This document shows, piece after piece, positions 1 to 10,000 of a DNA stretch of 64,000 nt. Position 1 is the first letter of the stretch; every line of letters starts with the position of its first letter. A model generated the notes under the pieces. The model worked only from the letters and a program-made list of their open reading frames with translations, was not told where the DNA came from and did not search any database. This DNA comes from Melioribacteraceae bacterium (GTDB taxonomy: Bacteria; Bacteroidota; Ignavibacteria; Ignavibacteriales; Melioribacteraceae): assembly GCA_026417375.1 (NCBI GenBank), contig JAOADJ010000025.1:62001-126000 (forward strand), read 5' to 3'. Both the position numbers and the translations under genes were made by a program.

Positions 1-599
1 ATTACACTTTCTAATTTCCATTTCTGAACAAATTCTTCAGCATCATCTTTCAGATGAACAATAATTGTTGTTCCTCTTTTTATATTTTCATCAAGCTCAG
101 ATATTTCATAATCACCAAGACCATCACTTTTCCATTCTACTGCTGGTTCATCTTTTTTATATGATTTTGTTTTTATAACAACTTCTTTTGCAACCATAAA
201 TACTGAGTAAAAGCCGACTCCAAATTTTCCAATTATATTACCAATATCACCTTTAACTTCTGAAAGCATTTTTGCAAATTCTTCTGTACCAGATTTAGCA
301 ATTGTACCAATATTTGTAATTACTTCAACATGCGACATTCCAATTCCTGTGTCTGAAATTGTTAATATTTTATTTTTTTCATCAAATGTAATTTTTATTT
401 CTAATGGTAATTCGTTATCAATAATTTCTGTTCCACGATTTTGTTCAAATCTCAATTTATCTAGTGCATCTGATGCATTTGAAATTAATTCTCTTAAAAA
501 GATTTCTCTGCTTGTATATAAGGAATGTACAAGAATATCTAATAATTTTTTAACCTCAGCTTTGAATTCATATTTTTTAACATTTTTAACTTCAGACAT
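1..599 (-). CDS. htpG: Chaperone HtpG (Hsp90), N-terminal part; gene runs off the left edge
   Basis: About 199 N-terminal residues are visible, starting MSEVKNVKKYEFKAEV; the rest lies beyond base 1. The GHKL ATP-binding fold is clear: EIFLRELISNASDALDKLR carries the catalytic Glu and the Mg-binding Asn, followed by DTGIGM, GTIAKSGT and GKFGVGFYS, the standard Hsp90 nucleotide motifs in order. Hsp90 of bacteria is a cytoplasmic ATP-dependent foldase of stress-damaged proteins. The ATG at 599-597 is preceded by a strong Shine-Dalgarno GGGAGGT. The gene appears to be transcribed separately from the tatA operon to its right, from a promoter at about 631-662. No CIRCE-type inverted repeat is visible upstream. 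Confidence 0.95.
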   Translation of the reverse strand, partial: MSEVKNVKKYEFKAEVKKLLDILVHSLYTSREIFLRELISNASDALDKLRFEQNRGTEIIDNELPLEIKITFDEKNKILTISDTGIGMSHVEVITNIGTIAKSGTEEFAKMLSEVKGDIGNIIGKFGVGFYSVFMVAKEVVIKTKSYKKDEPAVEWKSDGLGDYEISELDENIKRGTTIIVHLKDDAEEFVQKWKLESV

Positions 600-630
600 A
601 TAAACCTCCCATAATTGAATTTTATTACTG

Positions 631-662
631 CAAAAATATTTTCTAAATTAAATCAACTCAAA
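631..662 (-). promoter_or_regulatory. Bacteroidota-type promoter of htpG
   Basis: Read on the minus strand, TTTG (662-659), a 20-base spacer and TATTTTTG (638-631) match the -33 TTTG / -7 TAnnTTTG consensus of Bacteroidota. The predicted start of transcription lies a few bases beyond 631, about 25-30 bases before the htpG ATG. This is a pattern match only. Confidence 0.5.
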
Positions 663-664
663 TT

Positions 665-832
665 TTAGGATTTAGTAGATGAATCGTTTTTGTCATCTCC
701 TTTTAATCCTTTCTTAAATGATTTAATTCCTTCGGCTAATCCTTTTGCAATTTCAGGAATTTTTTTACCACCAAATAAAAATATTAGTATAAATATGATT
801 AAGATTATTTCTGTAAATCCTATATTTCCCAT
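665..832 (-). CDS. tatA: Sec-independent protein translocase subunit TatA/TatE
   Basis: Short gene of 55 codons: a start MGNIGFTEI, one hydrophobic helix (IILIIFILIFLF), a GGKK hinge, the amphipathic helix KIPEIAKGLAEGIKSFKKG and a charged tail. This is the normal TatA/E layout and length. The protein would oligomerise in the inner membrane to pass folded twin-arginine substrates. Two ATGs are adjacent (835 and 832). I prefer 832 because GAGG then sits six bases upstream. It is the last gene of the sprA-porX operon, 15 bases after the glycosyltransferase stop. No tatC is in this window. Confidence 0.88.
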   Translation of the reverse strand: MGNIGFTEIILIIFILIFLFGGKKIPEIAKGLAEGIKSFKKGLKGDDKNDSSTKS

Positions 833-847
833 CATCAACCTCGTTTT

Positions 848-2821
848 TTAATTTTCATAAATTTCTTTAATCGCATTTGGAGAAATCTTTTTTAGTTGTT
901 CAAACATTTTTTCTGCATTTTTAATTTCATTTAATTTGGTATATGTATTTATCAAATAAAATAAAGAAATAGAATTCATAGAATCTTGAATGATTGAATT
1001 TTCAAAATATTTTTTTGCAATATTATAATTACCTGAATGATAAAACGACATACCTTTAATAGCATTTATTTCAGAAATTCTTTTTGGACAATATTTTGCT
1101 GCTAAATCTGCTTCATTTAAAATTTGATTTAACAATTTTCTATTTTTTGTTTTCGTCAAAGATAAAAACAAATTATTTGCATTAATATAATGTGCTAAAA
1201 ACTTTGGGTTACAATTAGTTTCATCTTTTCTTTTAATTTTTCTGAGAGTAAAAATCGGGAGCAATTGATTAAACCCATCAGAATAAAATAATTGCAAATA
1301 ATAATTCTTTAAAAAATCATCATTAATAAAAATTGCACATTCAGCAAATGCACTTGGCTTTGCTCCTGCTGGGAAAATAATATAATCCGGTTTTCTACTC
1401 ATTACATAACTTGTATTATAATGCCTTTCTTTCCAAATAACTGGTAATTCTTCATTTATTCCTTTTTCTTCTTTTGGATTATGAGCAATATAACTATCAG
1501 TCAATCCTACAATGTCAATTATTTTTGCATCAGTGTAAAATGAAAAAGCACCTATAGTTGATAATGCAACTGTAACATTTTTAGAATTATTCTTATTTAT
1601 CCATTTAGCATAACTTTTCATTTTAGTTACTAACCCAATTTCATAAGATCTTTTTTCAATCATCTCATCATAATTTTTATTGTAGTTATTCAATGAAAAT
1701 AAAAGTATTATAATTGTAATGAATAAAAAATATTTTACATTGATTTTTACATTATAATAATTCAATAAACTGATTAATGAATAGATAAAAATAATATAAA
1801 CCAAAGATGTTATTGGAATATAAAATCTTCCAATTGGTAATACATCTCCACCGATTATAATTGTTAATACAATATATTTTAATGAAAACAAAAATATTAT
1901 AAACTCAATTCGGTCATACTTTTTCACTAAGAATCTTATAATTGTAGGTAAGAATAATACACCATAAAATAAATCTGTGGAAAAATATTTTATAAAATAA
2001 TCTAACCCTCTTAAAATAAAATTAAATGAATATTCAGTTTTAGCATAATATGTGTTTGGAAGTGGATAACCAAAATATATTAACCTAAAACCAATGTAAA
2101 AGAATTGAATAATTACAAAGTATATTAAAACTTTTTTCAATTTAGCAGGTAAAGAGTTTTTTAATCTTGAAATAATTTTTATTTCTTTATTGTTATATAA
2201 ATTATAAACAATTTCAATTACTAATAAGAGAATAAAAAAGACTAATCCTTCAGGTCTTAAAAAAGAATTTAATGTTGATATTAATAAAAACACTAAATAG
2301 TTCTTACCTTTATCAAATTCATTGAAATAATAAATTGATAAAATTGTTAAAGTTGCAAAAAGTGAAGTTTCCATTCCACTAAAACTCCAATAAATAAATG
2401 GAGTTGTAAATAATATCATAAATGGAATTAAGAGTGGTAATAATTTTTTAATGAAATTATAAGAATTGAAATGTGAAAATAATTTTTGTGCAATAAAATA
2501 CGAAATAATTAACTGAACAAATCCAAAAAGAGAAGATAAATATAGAGTTAAATTTTCTAGTTCAATATTAAAATTAAAAATGTTTGATAATGAATAAATT
2601 CCACTTAAAATCAGTAGCCATAGAAAATTTGTATAACCTTCGACTCTTTCATTTAAATTAAATACTAATCCATTTCCTTGAATAAAATTTTTAACATATC
2701 GTAAAGTTGTAAAAGCATCATCTTGAATAAATTTTGTTTCTAAGTATAATTTAAAGTAAATAAATAAAATTATCCCCCAGAAAATTAAAGCTGTAAAATA
2801 TTTTTTTATAAACCTCAACAA
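848..2821 (-). CDS. Polytopic GT-C fold glycosyltransferase-like membrane protein with C-terminal TPR-like tail
   Basis: The protein has 657 residues. An N-terminal membrane helix is followed by [17 protein letters not shown] and [11 protein letters not shown]. This DDA/GYTNFLW pattern is seen in bacterial GT-C membrane glycosyltransferase-like proteins, including relatives of arabinofuranosyltransferase AftB. The acidic pair in the first periplasmic loop is where GT-C enzymes bind the lipid-phosphate sugar. Roughly ten further hydrophobic segments fill residues 85-400. A soluble part (about 405-555) and two TPR-like helical repeats near the end follow. The likely role is transfer of a sugar from a polyprenyl-phosphate donor to an envelope glycan or protein; the substrate is unknown. 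It lies 13 bases after accD in the same operon. Confidence 0.65.
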   Translation of the reverse strand: MLRFIKKYFTALIFWGIILFIYFKLYLETKFIQDDAFTTLRYVKNFIQGNGLVFNLNERVEGYTNFLWLLILSGIYSLSNIFNFNIELENLTLYLSSLFGFVQLIISYFIAQKLFSHFNSYNFIKKLLPLLIPFMILFTTPFIYWSFSGMETSLFATLTILSIYYFNEFDKGKNYLVFLLISTLNSFLRPEGLVFFILLLVIEIVYNLYNNKEIKIISRLKNSLPAKLKKVLIYFVIIQFFYIGFRLIYFGYPLPNTYYAKTEYSFNFILRGLDYFIKYFSTDLFYGVLFLPTIIRFLVKKYDRIEFIIFLFSLKYIVLTIIIGGDVLPIGRFYIPITSLVYIIFIYSLISLLNYYNVKINVKYFLFITIIILLFSLNNYNKNYDEMIEKRSYEIGLVTKMKSYAKWINKNNSKNVTVALSTIGAFSFYTDAKIIDIVGLTDSYIAHNPKEEKGINEELPVIWKERHYNTSYVMSRKPDYIIFPAGAKPSAFAECAIFINDDFLKNYYLQLFYSDGFNQLLPIFTLRKIKRKDETNCNPKFLAHYINANNLFLSLTKTKNRKLLNQILNEADLAAKYCPKRISEINAIKGMSFYHSGNYNIAKKYFENSIIQDSMNSISLFYLINTYTKLNEIKNAEKMFEQLKKISPNAIKEIYEN

Positions 2822-2834
2822 TTATATTTTGTTA

Positions 2835-3683
2835 TTACTTTGTATTATGAAGGTAGTCAATCACAAGCGATAATTTTTCCTTCATTTGTTTACGAGTAAC
2901 AATGAAATCGATAAACCCATTTTCGAGTAAAAACTCTGAACGTTGAAATCCTTCAGGTAAATCTTTTCCAATTGTCTGTTTAATAACTCTAGGTCCAGCA
3001 AAACCAATTAAAGCTTTAGGTTCAGCTATTATAATATCGCCAAGCATTGCATAGCTTGCAGTTACACCACCTGTAGTTGGATCAGTCAAAATTGAGATGA
3101 AAGGAATTTTAGCTTCAGCTAAACGTGCAAGCCGAGCGCTTGTTTTAGCTAATTGCATTAATGAATAAGCACCTTCCATCATTCTTGCACCACCGCTTTG
3201 ACGTATAATTATCATTGGAATTTTTTCTTCTAAAGCTACATCAATTGCTCGTGATATTTTTTCTCCTACAACGCTACCCATACTTCCACCAATGAAACCA
3301 AAATCCATACATGCAAATGATACTTTTTTATTATTTATTTTACCTGTTCCGGTTCTTACTGCATCATATAAACCAGTTTTTTTAATAGTGGATGTAATTC
3401 TTTCTGTGTACTTTTTTGTATCTACAAATTCCAAAGGATCTGCAGATTTCATTTTTTTGTCCATTTCTTTGAATGAACCCTCATCAAAAAGAAAAGAAAT
3501 ATATTCTTTACTGCCAATTCTAAAATGAAAATTACACTTTGGACAACACCAAAGGTTTAATTCTAATTGTTTGTTGTAGATTATTTCACCACAATCTTCA
3601 CACTTTTGCCATAAACCATCCGGCAAATCACTTTTTTTACTTTCTTTAGATATATTTTCTTTTTTTCTTGTAAACCAGCCCAT
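2835..3683 (-). CDS. accD: Acetyl-CoA carboxylase carboxyltransferase subunit beta
   Basis: This subunit forms the carboxyltransferase with AccA and moves the carboxyl group from biotin to acetyl-CoA, giving malonyl-CoA for fatty-acid synthesis. The 282-residue length is typical. The N-terminal zinc ribbon is complete, with C28-x2-C31 and C47-x2-C50. The crotonase-like core carries [16 protein letters not shown] and [19 protein letters not shown], the acyl-CoA binding and oxyanion loops, and [17 protein letters not shown]. The ATG overlaps the last base of the upstream DUF1573 stop (TAATG), so the two are translationally coupled. accA is not in the window. Confidence 0.96.
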   Translation of the reverse strand: MGWFTRKKENISKESKKSDLPDGLWQKCEDCGEIIYNKQLELNLWCCPKCNFHFRIGSKEYISFLFDEGSFKEMDKKMKSADPLEFVDTKKYTERITSTIKKTGLYDAVRTGTGKINNKKVSFACMDFGFIGGSMGSVVGEKISRAIDVALEEKIPMIIIRQSGGARMMEGAYSLMQLAKTSARLARLAEAKIPFISILTDPTTGGVTASYAMLGDIIIAEPKALIGFAGPRVIKQTIGKDLPEGFQRSEFLLENGFIDFIVTRKQMKEKLSLVIDYLHNTK

Positions 3684-4405
3684 TATTTTCTCTTTAATAT
3701 GTTTGCGTTTAATGTAATTACTTGATTTGGTCCTTCCGGATCATTTGAATAAATTATTATTGTTCTTGTAAGTTTTCCTTCTCTACCATTTGTATCTAAT
3801 TCTATTCTTATATTGCCACTTTCACCTGGTTGTAATTTTTTACTACTTAACAATGCAGCAGTACAACCACAAGATGTTTTCACTTCACTTATAATTAATT
3901 CTGCATTACCAACATTTTTAAAACCAATTTTTGTATCTACTAATTTTCCTTCTTCAACATCACCAAAATCATGTTCACTTTTATTCAATTTTAATTTGGG
4001 AAGTTTTGTATTAACATCTTTTGCAACACTTTTATCAACTACAACACATTTAAATGATAATCTTAATTCTTTATTAACAGGATCATTGGACATTACATAA
4101 ACATATTTTTCTTGTGGTCCTAATCTGCCGGTTGAATTAAAATCAACTTTAATCAAAGTTTTTTCACCTGGTTTAAGTACATTTTTTGTTGGAGCTGCTG
4201 CAGTGCATCCACAGGATGCATTTACTCTATCAATTTTTAATTCACCTGAACCATTATTTATGATTTCAAAATTTGTACTTACTACTTGTCCTTCAACAAT
4301 AGTTCCGAAATCATGAGTGCTTTTTGTTGCTTCAATTTTTGGTTGATTAAATTGAGCAAATATAATATTTGAAATTACTAACCAAATAAAAATTTTTATT
4401 TTCAT
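3683..4405 (-). CDS. Exported protein with two DUF1573 domains
   Basis: The 240 residues comprise a signal peptide ([18 protein letters not shown]) and two tandem copies of the Ig-like DUF1573 unit. Each copy contains HDFG, then a D/E-E-G run, then ASCGCTAA or TSCGCTAA, then L(K/Q)PGE, then a SNDP strand. The CGCT cysteine pair is conserved in both copies. DUF1573 proteins are common in Bacteroidota and are thought to be periplasmic or surface Ig-like adaptors; the biochemical role is not established. It shares ATGA with the tsaB stop upstream and one base with accD downstream. There is no C-terminal T9SS sorting domain. Confidence 0.85.
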   Translation of the reverse strand: MKIKIFIWLVISNIIFAQFNQPKIEATKSTHDFGTIVEGQVVSTNFEIINNGSGELKIDRVNASCGCTAAAPTKNVLKPGEKTLIKVDFNSTGRLGPQEKYVYVMSNDPVNKELRLSFKCVVVDKSVAKDVNTKLPKLKLNKSEHDFGDVEEGKLVDTKIGFKNVGNAELIISEVKTSCGCTAALLSSKKLQPGESGNIRIELDTNGREGKLTRTIIIYSNDPEGPNQVITLNANILKRK

Positions 4406-5058
4406 TTTTTTATCCTTCCAACAAATTGTTTTACATATTCAGGTTCTAAATTTTCATAGTTGAAAGTTAATAAATCCTTACCAAATATATTAGACCATTT
4501 AGCAATTGATAGAGCTGAAGGAAATATTTTTCTTATTGTTAATTCTGGTAACTTTCCATTTCCAAAAACTAAATCACCATTTATTATAAAATTAAAAATG
4601 GTTGATTTATCAACAAGATTACAATTAATAATTTCTAAAATTTCACTTTGATTTAATTTATACTTTCCGTAATAAAAATCATCAATACTTGCCTGGAACA
4701 AAATTGAAAATTCTTGCTCATGTTTAACATAGTTACTTATTTGAAAAGCTAATGCATTGAAAGTTGGAACAGGACAAATAGGTAAATTTGCACCAAATGC
4801 AATTCCTTTTGCAGCTGATAATCCAATTCTTAATCCGGTAAAAGAACCTGGTCCTATTGAAACTGCAATTGATGAAAAATCTTTTATATCAATTTTTGAT
4901 TCTTCTACAACCTGTGAAACCATATTCATTAATTTTTCTGAATGAATATGTTTTGCCAAATAATTAATTTCAATATAATTATTATCATTAAACAGAACAG
5001 CAACACTGCATAAATCTGAAGTTGTTTCTATTGCTAATATCGGGAAATTCTTATTCAT
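4402..5058 (-). CDS. tsaB: tRNA threonylcarbamoyladenosine biosynthesis protein TsaB
   Basis: TsaB is the inactive ASKHA-fold partner that scaffolds TsaD and TsaE in making t6A37 on ANN-decoding tRNAs. The protein opens FPILAIETTSDLCSVAV (phosphate-1 loop of the fold). It then has IGPGSFTGLRIGLSAAKGIA, the most conserved TsaB signature, followed by PVPTFNALAFQ. The frame is open to an ATG at 5094, but the ATG at 5058 puts the first beta-strand at the usual distance from the N terminus. That start overlaps the tsaE stop by eight bases, as usual for coupled genes. tsaE lies immediately upstream; tsaD is not in the window. Confidence 0.93.
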   Translation of the reverse strand: MNKNFPILAIETTSDLCSVAVLFNDNNYIEINYLAKHIHSEKLMNMVSQVVEESKIDIKDFSSIAVSIGPGSFTGLRIGLSAAKGIAFGANLPICPVPTFNALAFQISNYVKHEQEFSILFQASIDDFYYGKYKLNQSEILEIINCNLVDKSTIFNFIINGDLVFGNGKLPELTIRKIFPSALSIAKWSNIFGKDLLTFNYENLEPEYVKQFVGRIKK

Positions 5059-5482
5059 GTTTGTTGATTGTAAATTCTCTTTTTGCATCATCAATTATTT
5101 TAATATTTATTTCATAATGTTTTTTAGGGATAATTTCTTGAAACATATTTGCCCATTCGATAAAAATAATTGTATCATTTCTCAAAATATATTCATTAAA
5201 CCCTATATCAAAAAGCTCTTCAATTTTTTTAATTCTGTAAAAATCAAAATGTAAAATATTAGCATCACCAAAATATTCATTTACAATTGAAAAACTGGGA
5301 CTATTTACATTATTTATTTTATAATTTTTGCAAAACTCCTTAACAAAAAAAGTTTTGCCCGTTCCAAGATTTCCATTTAAGCAAATTATATCACTTAATT
5401 CCACTATTTTTGAAAACTCATTTGCTAAAATTGTAGTGTCATCTTCTGAATTAATTATTTTTCTTAAAGGTAATTCTATCAA
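5051..5482 (-). CDS. tsaE: tRNA threonylcarbamoyladenosine biosynthesis ATPase TsaE
   Basis: A P-loop ATPase of 143 residues, the usual size. Walker A is GNLGTGKTFFVKEFCK at about residues 38-53. Then come NSPSFSIVNEY (switch I-like, with the conserved SPTF-type element) and LHFDFYRI (Walker B-like), with IIFIEWANM near the end. TsaE resets the TsaB-TsaD complex during t6A synthesis. The start is TTG at 5482, which overlaps the porX stop TGA as TTGA and has GGAG nine bases upstream. There is no in-frame ATG alternative at a sensible position. Its place directly after porX and before tsaB makes one translation-coupled block. Confidence 0.93.
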   Translation of the reverse strand: MIELPLRKIINSEDDTTILANEFSKIVELSDIICLNGNLGTGKTFFVKEFCKNYKINNVNSPSFSIVNEYFGDANILHFDFYRIKKIEELFDIGFNEYILRNDTIIFIEWANMFQEIIPKKHYEINIKIIDDAKREFTINKHE

Positions 5483-7044
5483 AATTTTTTCTCCATTATA
5501 ACTATTGGTAAAATCATTTCTTCCATAGATATACCACCATGTTGAAATGAATCTTTATAATAACTTAAATATTTATGATAATCAGTTGGATATACAAAAT
5601 AAAAATCTTCTTTTGCAATAATATAATTTGCAGCAATTCCTCTTTTGGGCAATTTATAATCAATAGGATTTTTAATAAAGATTGCATGTTTTTCATCAAC
5701 TTTCAAATTTCTTCCATATTTAAATCTCAAATTGGAAGATGCTTCTTTATCGCCTAATACTTTTGCTCCTCTTTGTGTTCTAATACTTCCATGATCAGTT
5801 GTTAAGATAATTTTTGCATTTGGAATTGTAGCAATTGCTCTAAATGTATTCAACAATGATGAATGTTGAAACCATGTATTAGTTAATGAACGATATGCTG
5901 ATTCATCCGGAGCAATTTCTTTTAATATTTCGGAATCGCTTCGTCCATGTGCTATCATATCTAAAAAATTTACTACAACAGCCATAAAATGTGTTTTTCT
6001 ATGTGATAAAACATTTTGCTCAAATGCTCTTCCAACATCCGGATCAATTATCTTCATGTATTTTAATTCGTTTTTAAGATTTACTTTCTTTCTGTTGAGC
6101 AATAATTGTATCAAATCTTTTTCATATTTGTTCATTGAATTTTCATCATCACTCATCGAATTCCACAAATCGGGATAATGTTTTTCTATTTCGCTTGGAA
6201 ATAAACCTGCAAAAAGAGCATTTCGGGCATAAGTTGTTGCAGTGGGAAGTATTGAATAATAATATTCTTTTCTTATATTAAAAATATCTGAGAGATGTTT
6301 TTCCAAAACAATCCATTGATCTAATCTTAAACAATCAATAACAAAAAAGAACAGTGGACCATCAAATTTTATTAATTCCGGTATAACATATTTTTCAATG
6401 ATGTTAGTAGAAAAACTTGGGACATCATCATTTAAATTGTTAATCCAATTTTTATAATTCTTTTCAATAAATTTTGAAAATTCCTGATTACATTCTTTTT
6501 TTTGTTCATTTAACATCTGGCGTAATTCAGTTGCAGGGTGTTCATCTAATTCAAAATCCCAATTAACCAGCTTTAAATAAATATCAATCCATTCATCATA
6601 AGTCGGACCAAGATTAACTAATCTTGAAATTTCATTAAAATCGTTAAGATAATCTTTTTGTACATACTCACTACTGATTTTTTTACTTTCAAGAAATTTT
6701 TTACACACTAATAAAATTTGAGAAGGTAAAACTGGTTTAATCAAATAATCACTAATTTTACTTCCAATTGCATCGTGCATTAAACTTTCTTCTTCACTTT
6801 TTGTAACCATTACAACAGGAACATTTGGAGAAATATCTTTTATTAATGACAAAGTTTCCAATCCACCTAAACCGGGCATCATTTCATCGAGAAAAATCAA
6901 ATCGTAGTTTTTATTTTTAATTTCAGAAATTGCATCTTCTCCATTATTTACAGTATCAACATCATAACCTTTTTCGTTAAGAAAAATTATATGTGAACGA
7001 AGAAGTTCTATTTCGTCGTCCACCCAAAGAATTTTTTTATTCAT
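5479..7044 (-). CDS. porX: T9SS regulator PorX: CheY receiver fused to PglZ-type phosphatase domain
   Basis: In 521 residues, residues 1-120 form a CheY receiver with the acidic pair D9-D10, phosphoacceptor D53 (LIFLDEMMPG), the T of VVMVTKS and the K of YLIKPV. A helical linker follows. From about residue 230 there is a PglZ/alkaline-phosphatase superfamily domain: FFVIDCLRLDQW (metal Asp), ATTYARNALFAGLFP (nucleophile Thr region), LTTDHGS (metal Asp-His) and QHGGISMEEMILPIV. This architecture is that of PorX, which with PorY and sigma factor SigP controls type IX secretion and has nucleotide phosphodiesterase activity. It starts eight bases after the sprA stop and overlaps tsaE. No PorY-like kinase is in the window. 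Confidence 0.93.
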   Translation of the reverse strand: MNKKILWVDDEIELLRSHIIFLNEKGYDVDTVNNGEDAISEIKNKNYDLIFLDEMMPGLGGLETLSLIKDISPNVPVVMVTKSEEESLMHDAIGSKISDYLIKPVLPSQILLVCKKFLESKKISSEYVQKDYLNDFNEISRLVNLGPTYDEWIDIYLKLVNWDFELDEHPATELRQMLNEQKKECNQEFSKFIEKNYKNWINNLNDDVPSFSTNIIEKYVIPELIKFDGPLFFFVIDCLRLDQWIVLEKHLSDIFNIRKEYYYSILPTATTYARNALFAGLFPSEIEKHYPDLWNSMSDDENSMNKYEKDLIQLLLNRKKVNLKNELKYMKIIDPDVGRAFEQNVLSHRKTHFMAVVVNFLDMIAHGRSDSEILKEIAPDESAYRSLTNTWFQHSSLLNTFRAIATIPNAKIILTTDHGSIRTQRGAKVLGDKEASSNLRFKYGRNLKVDEKHAIFIKNPIDYKLPKRGIAANYIIAKEDFYFVYPTDYHKYLSYYKDSFQHGGISMEEMILPIVIMEKKF

Positions 7045-7052
7045 AAATTTAC

Positions 7053-10000
7053 CTATGGTTGAATTGCAATTCTTACATCCACACCAGCTTCATTTGTTTT
7101 TGAAGGTGGTACGTGAGATGCTCCTTTTGGTTCAATACTTGTTCTTCTATAAAATATTGAAAGTGTAACACGTGAACTCATAACATATCTTATTTTTGGT
7201 TCAATTGTAGTTGTTGTTTTTCCATCTTGCGGAGTACCGCCATCTTTAAAATCATCCATTAAATAAATTATGCTTGAAGTTTGACCACGTGTAAATGAAA
7301 GTGATATTTCAATATCATTCTTTAATGAAATTCCAAATAAAGGTAATTCAAAACCGGATTTACTATAACTTGCCGTTACATTTATATCTCGTGAGAATGC
7401 TTCTGTAATATTTCTTGTAGTTACACCTAAACTATAAGAAGTTTTTGCAGTATATCTTACACTACTTTGAAAATTGCCACCAAATAATTCATCGAAGTTA
7501 AATGTTAAACCAAGAAGTGGATTAAAACCATAATCAACTTTTTGAGATTGAATTTCCTGATTTCCATCCGGATTAATTTTCCACCCTTCGCTGTATTGTG
7601 AATCATAAGAATGATTTATTGAAACTCTTTTTGCAAAACTGAAAAGTGATAATTGCTCTAAACCACTCCAATTAAAACTCCAATTTGGTCTTGGAATATA
7701 ACTCATTACCTTAGCTAAGAAAGGAATTTTTGATAACAATGAAAAAGATTCAAATCCTTTTTTAAAAGCATCTGAAAGATTTGCACTTGGATCTTTTGAA
7801 GTCTTATCATAAAATTCATTTACCTGTTTAATACCACTTTTAAAGAATAAAAATGGAGGTAAACTTAAAAATGAACGATCAACTGTTCCTGTTGAAAGTT
7901 GATTTGCAATTTTAGGAACTCCGATTGAATCAGTTTGAATTGTTACTGATTTATTAATACCCCAACCAACACGCCAACGAATATCAATTTGAGCACCTTC
8001 CCATAATTGCCGAGATGTTTTCAAATCTAAATCATTTCTATGTGTGTAATTATCTTGCATATTTCCAAGTGGTGCACGTTTACCAACATTGTTTGAAAGT
8101 CCCAACATAAATAATCTACTTGGACCTTTATTGTCATTATACTTTGCACCCCAAAAATTATTAAAACCTGTTCCTTCACCTAAAATTCCACCACCTGTGT
8201 ATGAACTTGATTGTGAAAAATTCAAACTTATCTGTTCATAATCAAAAAGAATATATTTTATTGCTAGTTTGAGATAATCAAATGAATATTTTAAATAATT
8301 AATACTTTCAACAGAATCTTCTTTTGCAACATCCATTGAATCATCAATAACAGTTTTTTTAGCAAGTGAATCAACTGCAGTTTTAAGAGAATCAACAACT
8401 GGAATATCCCTTTGTTGTTCTAAAGTATTTCTATCAGCACCACGATTAGATCTTCTACCACCTGTTCTTTGTTGAGGAGTTTGTTGAGGAATACCGATAA
8501 CTGGTTTTTTAACTTCTGTTGATTCGAAAAGTGGAGCAAAAATTGATTTTAATCTTACATTCAAACTTCCACTTAATTTACTTGAATAACCTGCAGCTCT
8601 TCCAAGTTCACCTTGTGAAAAATTATTTTGCCATTGGTAACCTGAGCTGTAATTTGCACTTACACTAATAAATCTATTTAAATCAAAAATTGAAGGAAGT
8701 TTTGGATTAGTTCTTAAATCGAATGATTGTCTGTAGTTAAAATCTTTTCCAAAAAAAGCTCCTCTAAAAATTTCTCTCCAAATTTGTCCTTCAGTTCTTT
8801 CAATATTATTTTCAACTAATAAATAAGCCAATGTTGACTGAATATCAACATTATAGCCGAGCGATAAATTTAATAATCCACCTTCAGTAAATGTCCAATT
8901 AAATCCTGCACTTCTTGTAGCACCAAAATCCCTCATAATATCAGGCTTATCCGGGTTAGTTCTTGTTTTTGTAAAATCTCTCTTTCTGGTTAGTGATAAT
9001 GAACTATTAAAAGATTGTGGTGTGAAAAATATTTTAACATCTCGGTAGTCGGTAAATAAATCAATTAAATCGCCAATTAATGGAATATCTTTTGGCTTAA
9101 AGAATAAATCTCTACTTAATGAAACCGTATAATTGGCATTAGCCCCCCAATTCCATTTATCCATTTGAAGAATTGTAGGACTTCTTTGATAAGATTTTGA
9201 GTAATTAAAACCAAAACTTAAATTGTTAAAAATATCTCTTATGTACCAAACTTCTGTTGGTATCTTAAATCTTATGTTAGAAACATTCCAGATATCACTT
9301 GTACTAACTGTTTGAGTGGAATTTTTTAGAGCATTTACTCTTTCTTCTATTTCTTCATCTTTAAAACCTTGACTTTTTAAAGAACGACGTAATTCAATTT
9401 GTGCATCATCAACTTTAACATCTGTGCCGGGTAAATAAAGTGGTTTTGATGAATTTTCAGAATGGGTATAACTTACTCTTAAATTGCTACCGGATAAATT
9501 AACAGGAATTAATTTTAATACATCAAAATCAATTGCAGCAGACCAACTTTTTGAATCATCACGAGTTCCAAATCTATCTGCTAATGCATGGAAATATGGA
9601 TTTTTCTGATTGGAGGTTACACTAACATTAAATAAATCTGCAACTTTTAACGATGCATTTGCTAAATAAGCCCAACCTGGAGTTTGTTCAGCTTCCAGAA
9701 CTCTTAGTTCATTAATCCAAATACTTCCACTTGCACTTCTGTTTTTTTCTCCCTTATTTGATGGATTTTCAACTCCAATTAAAAAGAAAGAAATACGTGT
9801 TAAAGTAGGGTTACCTCTTACTCCATAAAAACTGCCTGGCATATCCGGAGCAGGAATATAATATGTATTTTTTAACGTATCCGGTCTAACTTGTTTAATA
9901 GCTGTTAATTCGGAAAATTTTAAACCAATATCCTGCCAATTTGGTTTTACTGGTTGTCTGTATTCATAAAAGTTTAAGGAATCAGAACCAAACCTAACAT

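Noticed and set aside
349-603. Plus-strand open frame opposite htpG, and many similar frames opposite other genes
   Set aside because: They are antisense shadows of well-supported genes, with no ribosome site and no recognisable protein features.
600-664. CIRCE/HrcA-type operator before htpG
   Set aside because: No nine-base inverted repeat with a nine-base spacer is visible.
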